A DNA stretch of 36,115 nucleotides, from NCBI GenBank assembly GCA_947258715.1, contig CAMYJH010000047.1:1-36115 (forward strand). The letters are read 5' to 3'. Origin of the DNA: an uncultured Gammaproteobacteria bacterium (GTDB taxonomy: Bacteria > Pseudomonadota > Gammaproteobacteria > HK1). Under the pieces are notes generated by a model. That model searched no databases and was not told the origin of the DNA. It was given only the letters and a program-made list of their open reading frames with translations. Both the position numbers and the translations under genes were made by a program. Positions 8,123 to 16,871 of the stretch are shown here, one piece after another. Position 1 is the stretch's first letter; each line of letters begins with the position of its first letter.

Positions 8123-10312
8123 CTACAAGTAGTTCCTGTTCCACGCTTCCCAATCGAGCGCATTCGCGTTGTCGCGACAGTCTTGGATTGCGTCAGCCAG
8201 GGAACCCAGGCGGGCGGTTGTGCTCATGAAGCGCAGGACGGAAGCGCGAGCGTCCTCATCGCCGCCGGCCGAGCGGCGGAGATCGTCACCCCGGGATTCG
8301 ATTTCGCGAACGAGTCTGCTAGTTTCCGGCAGATCCGGGATCGGCTGCTGTGTTGCGAGCGAGTTCGCGATCAACTGGAACGATTCGACGCAAGCGTCAT
8401 AGAAGCGGCCGAGCAGCTTGCGCATGGGCTCGTCCAGGGCCTCGACAGATGATTGGCCGACACGCTCTGCTGCAGGAAGACGCAGGGCCAGGTGCTGGAT
8501 TGATTCGATCAGCGATTGCGTCTTGTGACGGTCGTTGCCAGGCACCCGCTCGTAGTTGATCGCACTCGACCAGATCTGAAGATGCTTGAGGACAGGCTGC
8601 CATCGCTCCTGGCCGGTGCTGATGATCGCCACTCCCGCAGGCGTCCCCTGCGCGCGCTCCCGGAATCCTGTTGCGAATTGGCCGCAGCCGGCAAAGAAGG
8701 AACGAACCTGCTTGCAGAACTCACGCTCAGGCGCCACCGAGGAGAACAGGCCGAAGGCTGCCAGTGCGCCCCCGAACCCGGCGCACAAGCCGAGCCACAT
8801 GTTGACGAACGAGCTGAAGGAATATGACTGCCCCTGCTCGTCGAGCCCCAGCAGGGCGATGACAAAGATCGCCGAGAACAAATACTGGAGCATCTTTTGT
8901 GGTTTACTGGCCACCATATAGAGAAGCGGAAAGAGCGCCACGCAAAGCCAGGGTATCAACTCCTCGTAATGGCTAATGCCGGGCATGATCCCAAAATATA
9001 GGGGCGCGGCAATCGCGGCGCCGATGAGCAGGCTGAGCAGCAACTGGCGACCGATCAGTATCAATGGGACCATCGCGCCGAGCGCAATCGCGATCGTCGC
9101 GAACACCATGCCAAATACTAACCCCATCGGCCATTGCGTCTGGATGTAGAACCAGCCAAGCAGCAGAATCACCAGGCCGCCGCCCGCGGCCTTGCGCGAC
9201 TTCACGCTCGTCAGGCTGAAGGGCTCGCGCGGCGGCGCCGGGCGAGGCGAAGGGACATGCTCGGGGTCCTCGACCCCCGCGAGCGTCGCGCGCACGTTCG
9301 AAACCTGTCTTGCCAGATCGCGCAGGCTGCCTGCGAGCATGGCGTCGAAGGCCGTGTCGAGGGTTCCAGGTTGATCGATATGCGCTGCGGCTCCCCCACC
9401 GGACGCGCGAGGGCTCGCCGTGCCGTCGCGCGGACGCGCCAGATCGCGCACCAGCTCCTGCATGTCACCCTCAATCTGTTCCAGCAGGGAACGCAGGTTG
9501 TCCGAAGCGGCAATCGGCGACCTCCTTGCCTGATCGTCACGGGGCCTTTCGATGCTCTCGCGCACGACAAGGATGGCCAGTAGCAGATTGTGAAGCTGAT
9601 CGAGCAACCACTCGTAGCCGGCGTGAAACTGCCTGAAACGTTCGGTATCGTTGACGGCCGCGTCCAATGTGCCGCGCAGTGCGGCGAGCGCCTTGACCTG
9701 AGCCGTTCCGGCTTTTCCCAACGCGTCCGGATCGGGCTCAGCGCCGGCCAGCGCCCGGCTCGTGAGTGACAGCAAACCGCGGCAACCCTCCATGAAGCCA
9801 TGCAGTTGGCGTTCGAAAACCGTTCCGGCCCTAATGGGCCAGAATATCCCGTGGACGAGAAACGCAATGACGACCGCCAGGCAGATGGTCGATGCTCGCA
9901 TGACTGCGATCCCGAATGCGTTCGAGAAGTCCTGGGTGGAGAAAAAGCTCACCAACATCGCGGTCACGGTGAAGATCATCCATGCGTACGGGTAGCGGCT
10001 TACTTGCAGGCGGTAAACGCCGAAGCTGGTCAGCAACGCCGCGGCCACGATGAAGGCAACGCGATCATGGGCAAACAGCATGACCAGGGCCAGGCCGGTG
10101 ATCGCGCCGCCCAGGGTGCCGGCAAGGAAGAGCATGCCTTTCTTGTAGGTCGCCCCGAGGGCGGGCGTCTGCAGCACGCAGACGGTGATGGCTCCGAAAG
10201 CCGGATTCCAGTCCAGCTGCAGCGCGATCGCCAGGTCGAGGACCAGCGCAAGGCAGGACTTGAGCGCGATCTGAACGCTGGTGGCATCCAGCTTCGGAAC
10301 AAAGCGCTGCAC
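8123..10312 (-). CDS. FUSC/AaeB-family inner-membrane efflux protein
   Basis: 729 residues, GTG start at 10312, 3 bp after the HlyD stop. Architecture is typical of the fusaric-acid-resistance/AaeB family: an N-terminal membrane bundle (about 15-165, beginning KLDATSVQIALKSCLALVL), a soluble helical middle (about 165-370), a second membrane bundle (about 375-530, including AGGGLVILLLGWFYIQ) and a C-terminal helical cytoplasmic region. Members export aromatic carboxylic acids or drugs with an HlyD-type adaptor. The order NodT, DUF1656, HlyD, FUSC with gaps of 2-3 bp indicates one operon read right to left. The last gene of the operon ends convergently with the gadB-linked gene. Substrate unknown. 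Confidence 0.92.
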   Translation of the reverse strand: MQRFVPKLDATSVQIALKSCLALVLDLAIALQLDWNPAFGAITVCVLQTPALGATYKKGMLFLAGTLGGAITGLALVMLFAHDRVAFIVAAALLTSFGVYRLQVSRYPYAWMIFTVTAMLVSFFSTQDFSNAFGIAVMRASTICLAVVIAFLVHGIFWPIRAGTVFERQLHGFMEGCRGLLSLTSRALAGAEPDPDALGKAGTAQVKALAALRGTLDAAVNDTERFRQFHAGYEWLLDQLHNLLLAILVVRESIERPRDDQARRSPIAASDNLRSLLEQIEGDMQELVRDLARPRDGTASPRASGGGAAAHIDQPGTLDTAFDAMLAGSLRDLARQVSNVRATLAGVEDPEHVPSPRPAPPREPFSLTSVKSRKAAGGGLVILLLGWFYIQTQWPMGLVFGMVFATIAIALGAMVPLILIGRQLLLSLLIGAAIAAPLYFGIMPGISHYEELIPWLCVALFPLLYMVASKPQKMLQYLFSAIFVIALLGLDEQGQSYSFSSFVNMWLGLCAGFGGALAAFGLFSSVAPEREFCKQVRSFFAGCGQFATGFRERAQGTPAGVAIISTGQERWQPVLKHLQIWSSAINYERVPGNDRHKTQSLIESIQHLALRLPAAERVGQSSVEALDEPMRKLLGRFYDACVESFQLIANSLATQQPIPDLPETSRLVREIESRGDDLRRSAGGDEDARASVLRFMSTTARLGSLADAIQDCRDNANALDWEAWNRNYL

Positions 10313-10315
10313 GCG

Positions 10316-11359
10316 TCAGTCTTCCCGCGAAGGCCGGATCGCCACCGAGGCCGTCATTCCGGAGACCAGCTGGATGTCTTCGGGAACGTCCTCCAGACGG
10401 ATTCGCACCGGCACCCGCTGCGGCAAACGGATCCAGTCGAACGTCGGTTGGATCTGGGGCACCAGATTGAATACGCCCTCCGTATCGGCGCTCCCCGGGG
10501 GGTCGATCGCGTAGCCGATGCTGTCGACGACGCCCTTCAGTTCGATGTCCGGGTGGCTCATCAAGGTGATGATTGCGAGATTGCCCCGCTTGATGTGTTT
10601 CAGCTTGGACTCCTGGAAATAGCCATCCACCCGGAACGAACTGCTGTCTACGAACGCCGCGATGGGGGTGCCGGCAGAACCGAATTGCCCCTCGTTGACA
10701 TCCAGGTTGGTGGTGAATCCGTCAAACGGTGCGTTGATCGAGGTCCAGCTCAAGTTGAGCCGTGCCTGCTCGAGTCGGACCGTAGCTTCGCGGATACGCA
10801 CGTTGGCGGCGCCGGGCTCACCGAGGTTAGCTCTTGCCTCGTCAAGATCGGCCTGCGCGGATGCCAGACCCGCCTGACTCTCCAGTAAAATTGCGGCTTT
10901 CTTCTGGGCGTTCTCCACCGACCCCGCCCGCTCTTTGGAGAGCCGGGTCGCGCGCCTGGATTCCGAACGGGCATTCGCCAGGGCCGCCTCCTCTTGCTTG
11001 ACCATGGCTTCGGCCGCCTCGATCCCGGCTTCCAGCGCAGCGACGTGTTCCCTGGCCTGTTGCAACTGGACCTGCGCCGTGTCAACGGCCAATTGATAAG
11101 AACTGGGATCGATCCTGAAGAGCAATTCGCCCTTGCGGACGAACTGATTGTCCTGCACCGCGATCTCGACGATGTAGCCCGACACCCGCGGTGCGATCTT
11201 GACGATGTCCGCCCGCACCTGACCGTCCCGCGTCCATGGGTCGTGTGTCCAGCGTTGGTAGACGACATACGCGAGCACGACGGCCACCAGGACCAGCAGG
11301 AGCGTTGGCAGTTTCGAGATGATGTTCTTCATGATGTCGGGGGCGGTTGTCATTGTCAT
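10316..11359 (-). CDS. HlyD/EmrA-family membrane-fusion adaptor
   Basis: 347 residues. One N-terminal membrane anchor (about 17-34, LPTLLLVLVAVVLAYVVY), a biotinyl-lipoyl-like half-motif (VSGYIVEIAVQDNQFVRKGE, about 54-73), a long coiled-coil hairpin (about 85-180, Ala/Glu/Gln-rich) and a beta-barrel part (INAPFDGFTTNLDVNEGQFG). These are features of AaeA/EmrA-type adaptors that join an inner-membrane pump to an outer-membrane channel across the periplasm. The start at 11359 lies 3 bp beyond the DUF1656 stop; a second ATG two codons later is possible. Its partner channel, the NodT-type gene upstream, is broken. Confidence 0.93.
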   Translation of the reverse strand: MTMTTAPDIMKNIISKLPTLLLVLVAVVLAYVVYQRWTHDPWTRDGQVRADIVKIAPRVSGYIVEIAVQDNQFVRKGELLFRIDPSSYQLAVDTAQVQLQQAREHVAALEAGIEAAEAMVKQEEAALANARSESRRATRLSKERAGSVENAQKKAAILLESQAGLASAQADLDEARANLGEPGAANVRIREATVRLEQARLNLSWTSINAPFDGFTTNLDVNEGQFGSAGTPIAAFVDSSSFRVDGYFQESKLKHIKRGNLAIITLMSHPDIELKGVVDSIGYAIDPPGSADTEGVFNLVPQIQPTFDWIRLPQRVPVRIRLEDVPEDIQLVSGMTASVAIRPSRED

Positions 11360-11362
11360 GGG

Positions 11363-11578
11363 TCAGGGTGCGATGATGAACAGAGCAATGAGTGCTGTTG
11401 CCAGCAGCCACAGCGCGGCATTGGCCAGCGGCGGATGCCAGAAGAAGCGGCTGAGGCCTGTCCGGTTGAGCAGCTGCGAGACAACCATCGCGCACAGTAA
11501 TCCGATCACAATCGCCACGGACAGTGGTGGAAAGTAAACGCCCAGGATCTGGACCTCGGATGGGACACCGGTGAGCAT
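11363..11578 (-). CDS. DUF1656 small membrane protein (AaeX-like)
   Basis: 71 residues with two predicted membrane segments (FPPLSVAIVIGLLCAMVVS and ANAALWLLATALIALFII) and a conserved short N-terminus (EVQILGVYFPPL). DUF1656 proteins almost always accompany HlyD plus FUSC genes in aromatic-acid efflux operons, as here. Its ATG follows the NodT stop by 2 bp and its stop precedes the HlyD ATG by 3 bp, so translation is coupled. Function of the family is not established. Confidence 0.9.
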   Translation of the reverse strand: MLTGVPSEVQILGVYFPPLSVAIVIGLLCAMVVSQLLNRTGLSRFFWHPPLANAALWLLATALIALFIIAP

Positions 11579-11580
11579 GG

Positions 11581-13108
11581 CTATTCACTACCCTTTCGAC
11601 CACGACCGGGCCCGGTCTCCGCCTGTGGTGCGAGATAGGTGTCGTCCGTGTCTGCGGGGCGCTCAAAGCCCAGATCCGTCGTGGAGGAGTAGTCCGGCGT
11701 CCCGAGGATGTTGCCCCAGCTGGTCCGGCTGCGCATCTCCTCAACCGTCTCAGCCGGCACGAACTCGCGTCCGAGACGCAATTCCCACCCGCCACCGAGC
11801 GCCTTGTACGCGCCGATGAGGTTCGAGGCGACCCGCCCCTCGGCAGTCGCCTGGCTGTCCTGCTGCCGGGTCACGTTCGTGGCGGCGATGTCGACGCGCA
11901 GAAAGTCAGTCTCGCCTTCCTTATACTGGATCGTCGACAGCTCGAGTGACTGCCGCGCACTCTCCGCGCTCTCGGTCAGGTAAGCAAGCTGCTCGCGCGA
12001 TTTAAGAAAGCCGTACAGCGAGGACTCGACCTCCGCCGCCGCCTGCAGCACGGTGTTCTGATAGTTCACCGCAGCCTCCTGGAAAGCCGCGTCCTGCACG
12101 CGAATGTTATTCCTGATACGGTCGTAGTTGAGGATCGGCCAGCTCAATGTCGGGCCGATCGACCAGACCTGGGAACCACTGTCGAACAGGTTGTTGCCAA
12201 GGGACAGGTTGTCGGCATCGGATGCTTCGTACCCGAATGAACCCCCAACAGAGATTGACGGAAACAGGTCAGCGGTCGCAATGCCGACCTGCTCACTCTG
12301 GAACGCCGCGGCGCGTTCCGCGAAACGCACATCGGGCCGGCGCCGGAGCAGGTCCGCCGGCACGCCGATCGCCACCTGGGCCGGAGCCACGGGAATCCCG
12401 GAACCACCGGCAAGCGCCTGTTCGAGCTCGCCCGGAGTTCGACCCAGCAGGACACTCAGCGAGAGTTTGGCATCGCGCAGCGACGACTCGAGACTGGGCA
12501 CGCTGGCTTGTGTGTTGGTCAGCGTCGTTCGCGCCTCGGTGACATCAAGCTGCGACACCTTGCCGTTTCGGTAGCGCGACTCCGTGATCTCGAGCGACTG
12601 GCGCTGCAGCTCGACGTTTGCCTTTGCGAGCTCGATTCGTCGCTCGAACGTTCGGATTTGTACGTAGGTCAGCCCGACCTCGGCGACCAGGGTCACCAGC
12701 ACGTCGTCGTAGTCCGCGATCGAGGCCAGCAGCGCTGCGTCCGCAGCATGGATGTTGCGGCGGAACTTTCCCCAGAAGTCGAGCTCCCAGGTCGCATCGA
12801 AGCCCAGGCCCGCAGTCTGGAAGTTGTCGAACGGAGGGTTGTTGCGATCGTTCTCGCTGATCTGGTCCTTACTGTAGTCCGCCTGGATTTCATCGGGTCA
12901 GCACCGGGTCATCGAACGCCGTCCACCATTCGCGAATCTCCGCGGGCTCGTCCTGGAGCGCCGGCGCGGACTCGAGCCATGACGAATTGACGCTCGCTTC
13001 CGGCCGCACATAGTCCGGGCCCACCGTGCACCCGCCCAGGCCCAGGACGGCGACCGTAACCACGACCAGGATGCGGTGAACGGATGACGCTTTCGCAGTA
13101 GGTTGCAT
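11581..13108 (-). pseudogene. NodT-type outer-membrane efflux lipoprotein, broken by deletion/frameshift
   Basis: The 5' part (from ATG 13108, AGGAGA eight bases upstream) encodes a lipoprotein signal ending in the lipobox LGLGGC, then TVGPDYVRPE and EWWTAFDDPVLT, the standard NodT/OprM start. This frame ends at a TGA near 12898. The remainder continues in another frame from QADYSKDQISENDRN through ELDFWGKFRRNIHAADAALL into an open frame of about 400 residues ending at 11581 with two OEP repeats. Comparison with intact family members suggests that roughly 60-70 codons (the stretch usually following FNDPVL) are missing at the junction, along with the frame. Internal starts such as ATG 12702 could give a fragment lacking the membrane anchor. 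The efflux operon therefore probably lacks its own outer-membrane channel. An assembly error is an alternative. Confidence 0.75.
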
Positions 13109-13154
13109 CTTCATTTCTCCTCTGCGCCGATCCGGTCTGCACCCCCGGATGGAC

Positions 13155-13283
13155 TCAATGACTATGCGTCGGAGGTGCCATGGTTGCCCGCAGCGCATAC
13201 ACCGCAACGGCAACGATCATGCCGGTGATGAGAATACCAAATAACCCTGTCAGAATAGGGAACACACGTCCTGCAACCGTCAC
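13155..13283 (-). pseudogene. Possible truncated membrane-protein C-terminus
   Basis: An open frame on the minus strand ending at 13155 encodes one hydrophobic helix (core ILTGLFGILITGMIVAVAVY) followed by a short His-containing tail (PPTHSH). A GTG at 13283 could start it, but the frame is closed by a stop at 13296-13298, near the IS-like leader. It may be the end of a gene cut by the insertion, or a 42-residue single-span peptide ahead of the efflux operon. Low certainty. Confidence 0.3.
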
Positions 13284-13457
13284 CGGCTTTGACGCTCATC
13301 GCGTTTGACCCACCTGTGCTCACCTGATCTGACCCACCGCTGCGGGAGTCGCTGCAAAGCTTTCTGAGCCGGTCTCGAGCTGGGCAAGTGCACCGGTCTC
13401 GCCGAGCGATCACATCTTGGCCACGTCATCGGTGGATGTCGTGTCGGGAGAGCGGTG

Positions 13458-13620
13458 ATGGACAAGCGACGCTGCGTGGCGTGCCGGGCGGTGTTCACGG
13501 TCCGAGCGCAGGCACCCGAGCAGCGCTACTGCTGCGCGCCGGCGTGTCAGCGCGAGCGACGCCGGCGCTGGCAAGGCGAGAAGCGGCGCAGTCGCGACTC
13601 CCCAAAATGCTCGCACGGTA
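13458..13620 (+). mobile_element. IS-associated zinc-finger leader ORF, truncated by repeat copy C
   Basis: ATG at 13458 opens a frame with RRCVACRAVF...RYCCAPACQRERRRRWQ, a Cys-rich (CxxC plus further Cys) basic mini-protein. I recall this type from the leader of IS21-like elements; from memory only. After about 45 residues the frame runs into repeat copy C (near 13591) and the normal continuation is lost. No istA/istB-like transposase follows. The upstream 13300-13450 resembles an IS left end (repeated TTTGACCCACC/TCTGACCCACC words at about 13305 and 13328). Interpreted as an IS remnant cut by the repeat. Confidence 0.5.
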
Positions 13621-13937
13621 GTGGAAAACACTCGTCGTCGCTATCCACTTTGCGACCACGGCACCTGACGGTTTTCAGCTCTCCCGTTCGCTCCATAGGC
13701 GAATCAATAGCCCCATTGCCACGTCTTGCCTTTTGAAGTCAGCGTTCGAAGTCTGAAACTCACCCAATCTTGACTGGCCGATTGTCGGGGGCAGCAAAGC
13801 ACAGTTCATCGATGGTGCGCAGATGTGACCCGAAATCTGAAATGGGCGCTGCCTGGGGTGGGAACCCGTCCCACCGTCAACTAGACACCGGGAGAACGCC
13901 GGGACTCCACAGATGGCTCGGGGTAGGCAAAGATCTT
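13591..13937 (+). repeat. Long dispersed repeat, copy C
   Basis: The full-length partner of copy A: the reverse complement of 1-355 aligns from GTCGCGACTCCCC (13591) to AGATCTTCCC (13937), with scattered substitutions and a few 1-base indels. From about 13745 onward it also matches copy B in direct orientation. The block A-C forms a 13.9-kb segment with long inverted ends; B-C forms an 8.3-kb direct-repeat segment. Confidence 0.8.
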
Positions 13938-13994
13938 CCCGTGTGCCGTGGAAAGGCGCACTTTCTCAGTGGGTGAGATGCCCACCCGGTAACA

Positions 13995-14000
13995 TATAAT
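13995..14000 (+). promoter_or_regulatory. Possible -10 box upstream of the beta-barrel gene
   Basis: A perfect TATAAT lies 94 bp before the ATG at 14094, preceded by a small hairpin (GTGGG/CCCAC, 13969-13985). No good -35 hexamer is visible at 16-18 bp, so this is tentative. Confidence 0.3.
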
Positions 14001-14093
14001 CTCCCGACTCGGGCGAGTTTGCTTGCGCGTCCCGAAATTGCTCCTCGCGCACAGACAACGGCGCGGCAACGTAAAGAAACGAGGGGAACCGAC

Positions 14094-14876
14094 ATGCCTC
14101 TAAACAGACAAACCTGCCGCGCCCTCGCGGCCGCCCTGCTTCTCGTCGGCGCCGCGCATTCTCGGGCACAGGATTCTACCTCGTCCGGTGAATGGCAGTT
14201 CGGCTTGGATACCTATGTGTGGGCGCCCTCCCTGGGTGGCACCACCACGTCGGGGAACGATATCGATGTCGGCTTCAGTGACCTCCTCGAGAACCTCGAC
14301 ATGTTTTTGATGGCGGGCCTGAGGGCGAGCAAGAACAAGTGGCGCCTCGCAGGGGATTTAATCTACCTCGATATCGATGCCGACAACGGGGAAAATTTCA
14401 ACGTTCCGGTCGGGCCGTTTTTGCTGCCGCTCGAGGTAGACGCCAAGGTCGTCCTGAAGGGTTGGATCGTGACCGCCGGTGCAGGGTACAACCTGGTCGA
14501 TAACGAAAAGTGGTCGCTCGATCTGATCGGCGGTGCGCGCTACCTGTGGCTCGACGCAACCTTTACGCTGGACGAGAAGACGAGGCGGCTCCCCCGGACA
14601 ATTAAGTTATCCGGGTCCGCGGGGACCTGGGACGGGATCGTAGGCGTTGACGGTAAGGTCCGGTTCGACGACCGGTGGTACCTGCGCTATTACGGAGACA
14701 TCGGCACGGGTGACTCCGACCTGACATGGGCCGCGCAGGGGATCCTCGGCTACCGCTTCAAGAAGTTCGACGCGTACGCGGGCTACCGGCACATGGAGTG
14801 GGACGGCTTGAATAATCGAGTTATCGACGACCTCGATCTCAGCGGTCCTATCATCGGCGCCCGATTCACTTTCTGA
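14094..14876 (+). CDS. Outer-membrane beta-barrel protein, uncharacterised
   Basis: 260 residues. The ATG at 14094 follows GAGGGGAACC and starts a signal peptide (MPLNRQTCRALAAALLLVGA, cleavage near AHSRA-QD). The mature chain alternates hydrophobic and polar residues in many short strands (for example WQFGLDTYVWAPSLGG, GWIVTAGAGYNLVD, WYLRYYGDIGTGDSD, FDAYAGYRHMEWDG) and ends in the terminal Phe (GARFTF) used by the BAM machinery. About 10-12 strands would fit. Family not recognised beyond porin-like barrel. Isolated gene; a TATAAT lies upstream. Confidence 0.85.
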   Translation: MPLNRQTCRALAAALLLVGAAHSRAQDSTSSGEWQFGLDTYVWAPSLGGTTTSGNDIDVGFSDLLENLDMFLMAGLRASKNKWRLAGDLIYLDIDADNGENFNVPVGPFLLPLEVDAKVVLKGWIVTAGAGYNLVDNEKWSLDLIGGARYLWLDATFTLDEKTRRLPRTIKLSGSAGTWDGIVGVDGKVRFDDRWYLRYYGDIGTGDSDLTWAAQGILGYRFKKFDAYAGYRHMEWDGLNNRVIDDLDLSGPIIGARFTF

Positions 14877-15534
14877 CGCCGAAGCTCATCAGCATAAAAA
14901 TGCCGGGTCTGCTCTTGACCGACTTTCGCCGCAAGTGTGAGTTGGAGAATGTCAGGTATCAGACACAGATCAAGAAACTCATTGAGGTGTGGCTGAGGGG
15001 CGCATAGCTGGCTCGTCGATCTCGGCGCTCGAATCTACGCTCTGGAATGTTCGCGGCCGAGGTCGCTCTCGCACATCTGACCTCCAGGGATGGAGGAAAT
15101 GCAAAAGGATTGTATGAAACAATCCTTGCCTGTGCTTCGCGACACCTGCATGTCCCTGTGTAACGGCAACAACTAATCGACAGGGGCCAAGCGTAGCGTA
15201 TGGTGCACCGGGGACCCGTCCAATGATGGATGTCGCAGAATTACGGGGTGTTGCCGGTGTTCGACTGGGGACCCTAAGCGATGGCTGGAGGTACATCATC
15301 AGCTTCCCAAGCGGATCACGTGGCATCGATTCCGATCACGCACGCCACTAATTCCTTGAGTTCAGATTGGTGTGTTTCCAAGCCGTGAGCTGACCCTTTT
15401 TCTGTCCACAACTTTCCTTTAACCGATACTCGAGCAGAGCCGATCCGCGTTCTCTTTCGCCCGGCATCCCGAAGGGGTGCCCAACGAAAGTCCCTTTCAG
15501 CCTGCTTACGAAGAGATGTGGTGCTATCGTGGCG
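14877..15534. other. Intergenic stretch without a recognisable gene
   Basis: About 650 bp. Open frames present have no recognisable protein character. Two small hairpins are visible: CCTCCAGGGATGGAGG near 15081 and AAGGATTG/CAATCCTT at 15105-15127 with a 7-nt loop. Base composition is lower in GC than the flanking genes in places. Could contain a decayed gene or a small RNA; nothing firm. Confidence 0.4.
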
Positions 15535-16773
15535 CTAAAACCGATAGCGCAGGGTGCCGCCCAGAAACAAGATCCAGTTGGAGTCGAAATCACCCACCAC
15601 TCGAACGCCCTGAGACGTCTGGTCGATGTCTGCATCGCCGCTGTAGAGTAGCGACCCACCGATGGCGTAATCGATTTTCCCTTTCCCGGCCCGAACATAG
15701 CTGGCCGAAATCGTCCACGTCTCGTCGAAGGGAAGATCGAAGGTCCGATTGGCATCGTCCACCGGTGAGCTGTCGTACTTGATTCCCATCGTGAATAACG
15801 CGGAATCACCGAACCGCTTCGCGATGGCGCCGCCCAGGTACCAGGTGTCGTCCCATTGGCGGTCGATGACCGCCACTCCGGAAGCTGGACCCGACGTCGT
15901 GACCGTCAGAAGATTGGTGCTGTACTCCGACCACTCCTGCCATCCGCCGGACAGCATGAGATGCAGATCTTCTCGGGCCCGAAACCGCAGGCCCAGGTCC
16001 AGCCACTGGGGATTGGTCCAGTCCAGCTTGACGCTGCCCGTGGGGTTGAAGGCGGTGAGCAGATTCTGAACCTCGACGTCGCCCTTTAACTTGGTGTCGA
16101 ACTCGGTGCGGTACACGGCGCCCAAGAGCACCCGCTCCGTCATCTGCCAGGTGAGGCCAAAGTAACCCTGCACTCCGAAGTCGTCGGCGTCGTCTATCGA
16201 AATCTTGCCGTCGGGCAGCGGGCCCTGGTTGAGGGCGATGTCTTGCTCCAAAGTGGTGTAGATGAACGACGCGCCGCCGCCGATGGAGAAACGATCGTTC
16301 ACCCGGTATGCCAGCGCCGACGAGAGCGCGGCGCCCATAATCTGAACCTTCGAAACCGAGTAACGACCGGCGAAGCTGTCCCCGTAGTCCAAGCCACCGC
16401 CCAAGGGCGCGCTGAGCGAAAAGCCGATCCGCCATTTCTCCCCCAGGGGATGGACATAGAACGTGCCGGGGATAGGTGCGATCACCCCTGCATTGCCGCC
16501 GTCGCTGCCGCCTTTGGTGGCGACGCTCGGGCTGAACTCGATCTTCGGCAGGGCCAGGGTCATGCCCCCGTCGACCGTGCGGCGGTCGATCCCGGTCATG
16601 CCCGCGGGATTGGTCCACACGCTTTCGGCGCCCCGGTTGTTGGTGGGGTTGGCAACGCCGGCGGTGCCGAGGCTGCCGGGCGTGCCCACCTCCGTGAGGT
16701 AGAATCCGGCGGCCATCAGTGCCTGCGCTGCCCCGAGCAGCAAGACGCCAGCAACGGCGGCGACGATTTTCAT
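15535..16773 (-). CDS. FadL/OmpP1/TodX-family outer-membrane transporter
   Basis: 412 residues from the ATG at 16773, chosen because a signal peptide (MKIVAAVAGVLLLGAAQALMA-AGF) starts there with a GGAG-containing site upstream. The mature N-terminus GFYLTEVGTPGSLGTAG followed by ESVWTNPAGMTG is the FadL hatch signature (usual form: NPAG[ML]). The rest is beta-barrel, ending in GTLRYRF with terminal Phe. Members take up long-chain fatty acids or aromatic hydrocarbons across the outer membrane. It is divergently transcribed from a patatin-like lipoprotein with 98 bp between starts, suggesting a shared lipid-related role. Confidence 0.92.
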   Translation of the reverse strand: MKIVAAVAGVLLLGAAQALMAAGFYLTEVGTPGSLGTAGVANPTNNRGAESVWTNPAGMTGIDRRTVDGGMTLALPKIEFSPSVATKGGSDGGNAGVIAPIPGTFYVHPLGEKWRIGFSLSAPLGGGLDYGDSFAGRYSVSKVQIMGAALSSALAYRVNDRFSIGGGASFIYTTLEQDIALNQGPLPDGKISIDDADDFGVQGYFGLTWQMTERVLLGAVYRTEFDTKLKGDVEVQNLLTAFNPTGSVKLDWTNPQWLDLGLRFRAREDLHLMLSGGWQEWSEYSTNLLTVTTSGPASGVAVIDRQWDDTWYLGGAIAKRFGDSALFTMGIKYDSSPVDDANRTFDLPFDETWTISASYVRAGKGKIDYAIGGSLLYSGDADIDQTSQGVRVVGDFDSNWILFLGGTLRYRF

Positions 16774-16871
16774 AGTCTCAGCTCCAGGCGACTGGCGGAT
16801 TGTTGCGGTTAGCGCGAGCGTGAAGATAACATCCGTTTGTAATCGCGACCAGAGTCGCAAGGGAGGGAAGC
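16774..16871. promoter_or_regulatory. Divergent promoter region, fadL-like / patatin-like genes
   Basis: The 98-bp gap between two outward-facing start codons must carry both promoters. The plus-strand gene has AGGGAGG just before its ATG; the minus-strand gene has GGAGC. No clear operator was identified. Confidence 0.5.

Noticed and set aside
8140..10300. Long plus-strand open frames opposite the FUSC gene (for example 9800-10888)
   Set aside because: They mirror the codon pattern of the GC-rich FUSC/HlyD genes, have no ribosome sites and no recognisable motifs.
14979..15326. Minus-strand 115-codon frame in the gap after the beta-barrel gene
   Set aside because: No domain or ribosome site; a faint resemblance of one stretch to the dispersed repeat is too weak to call.
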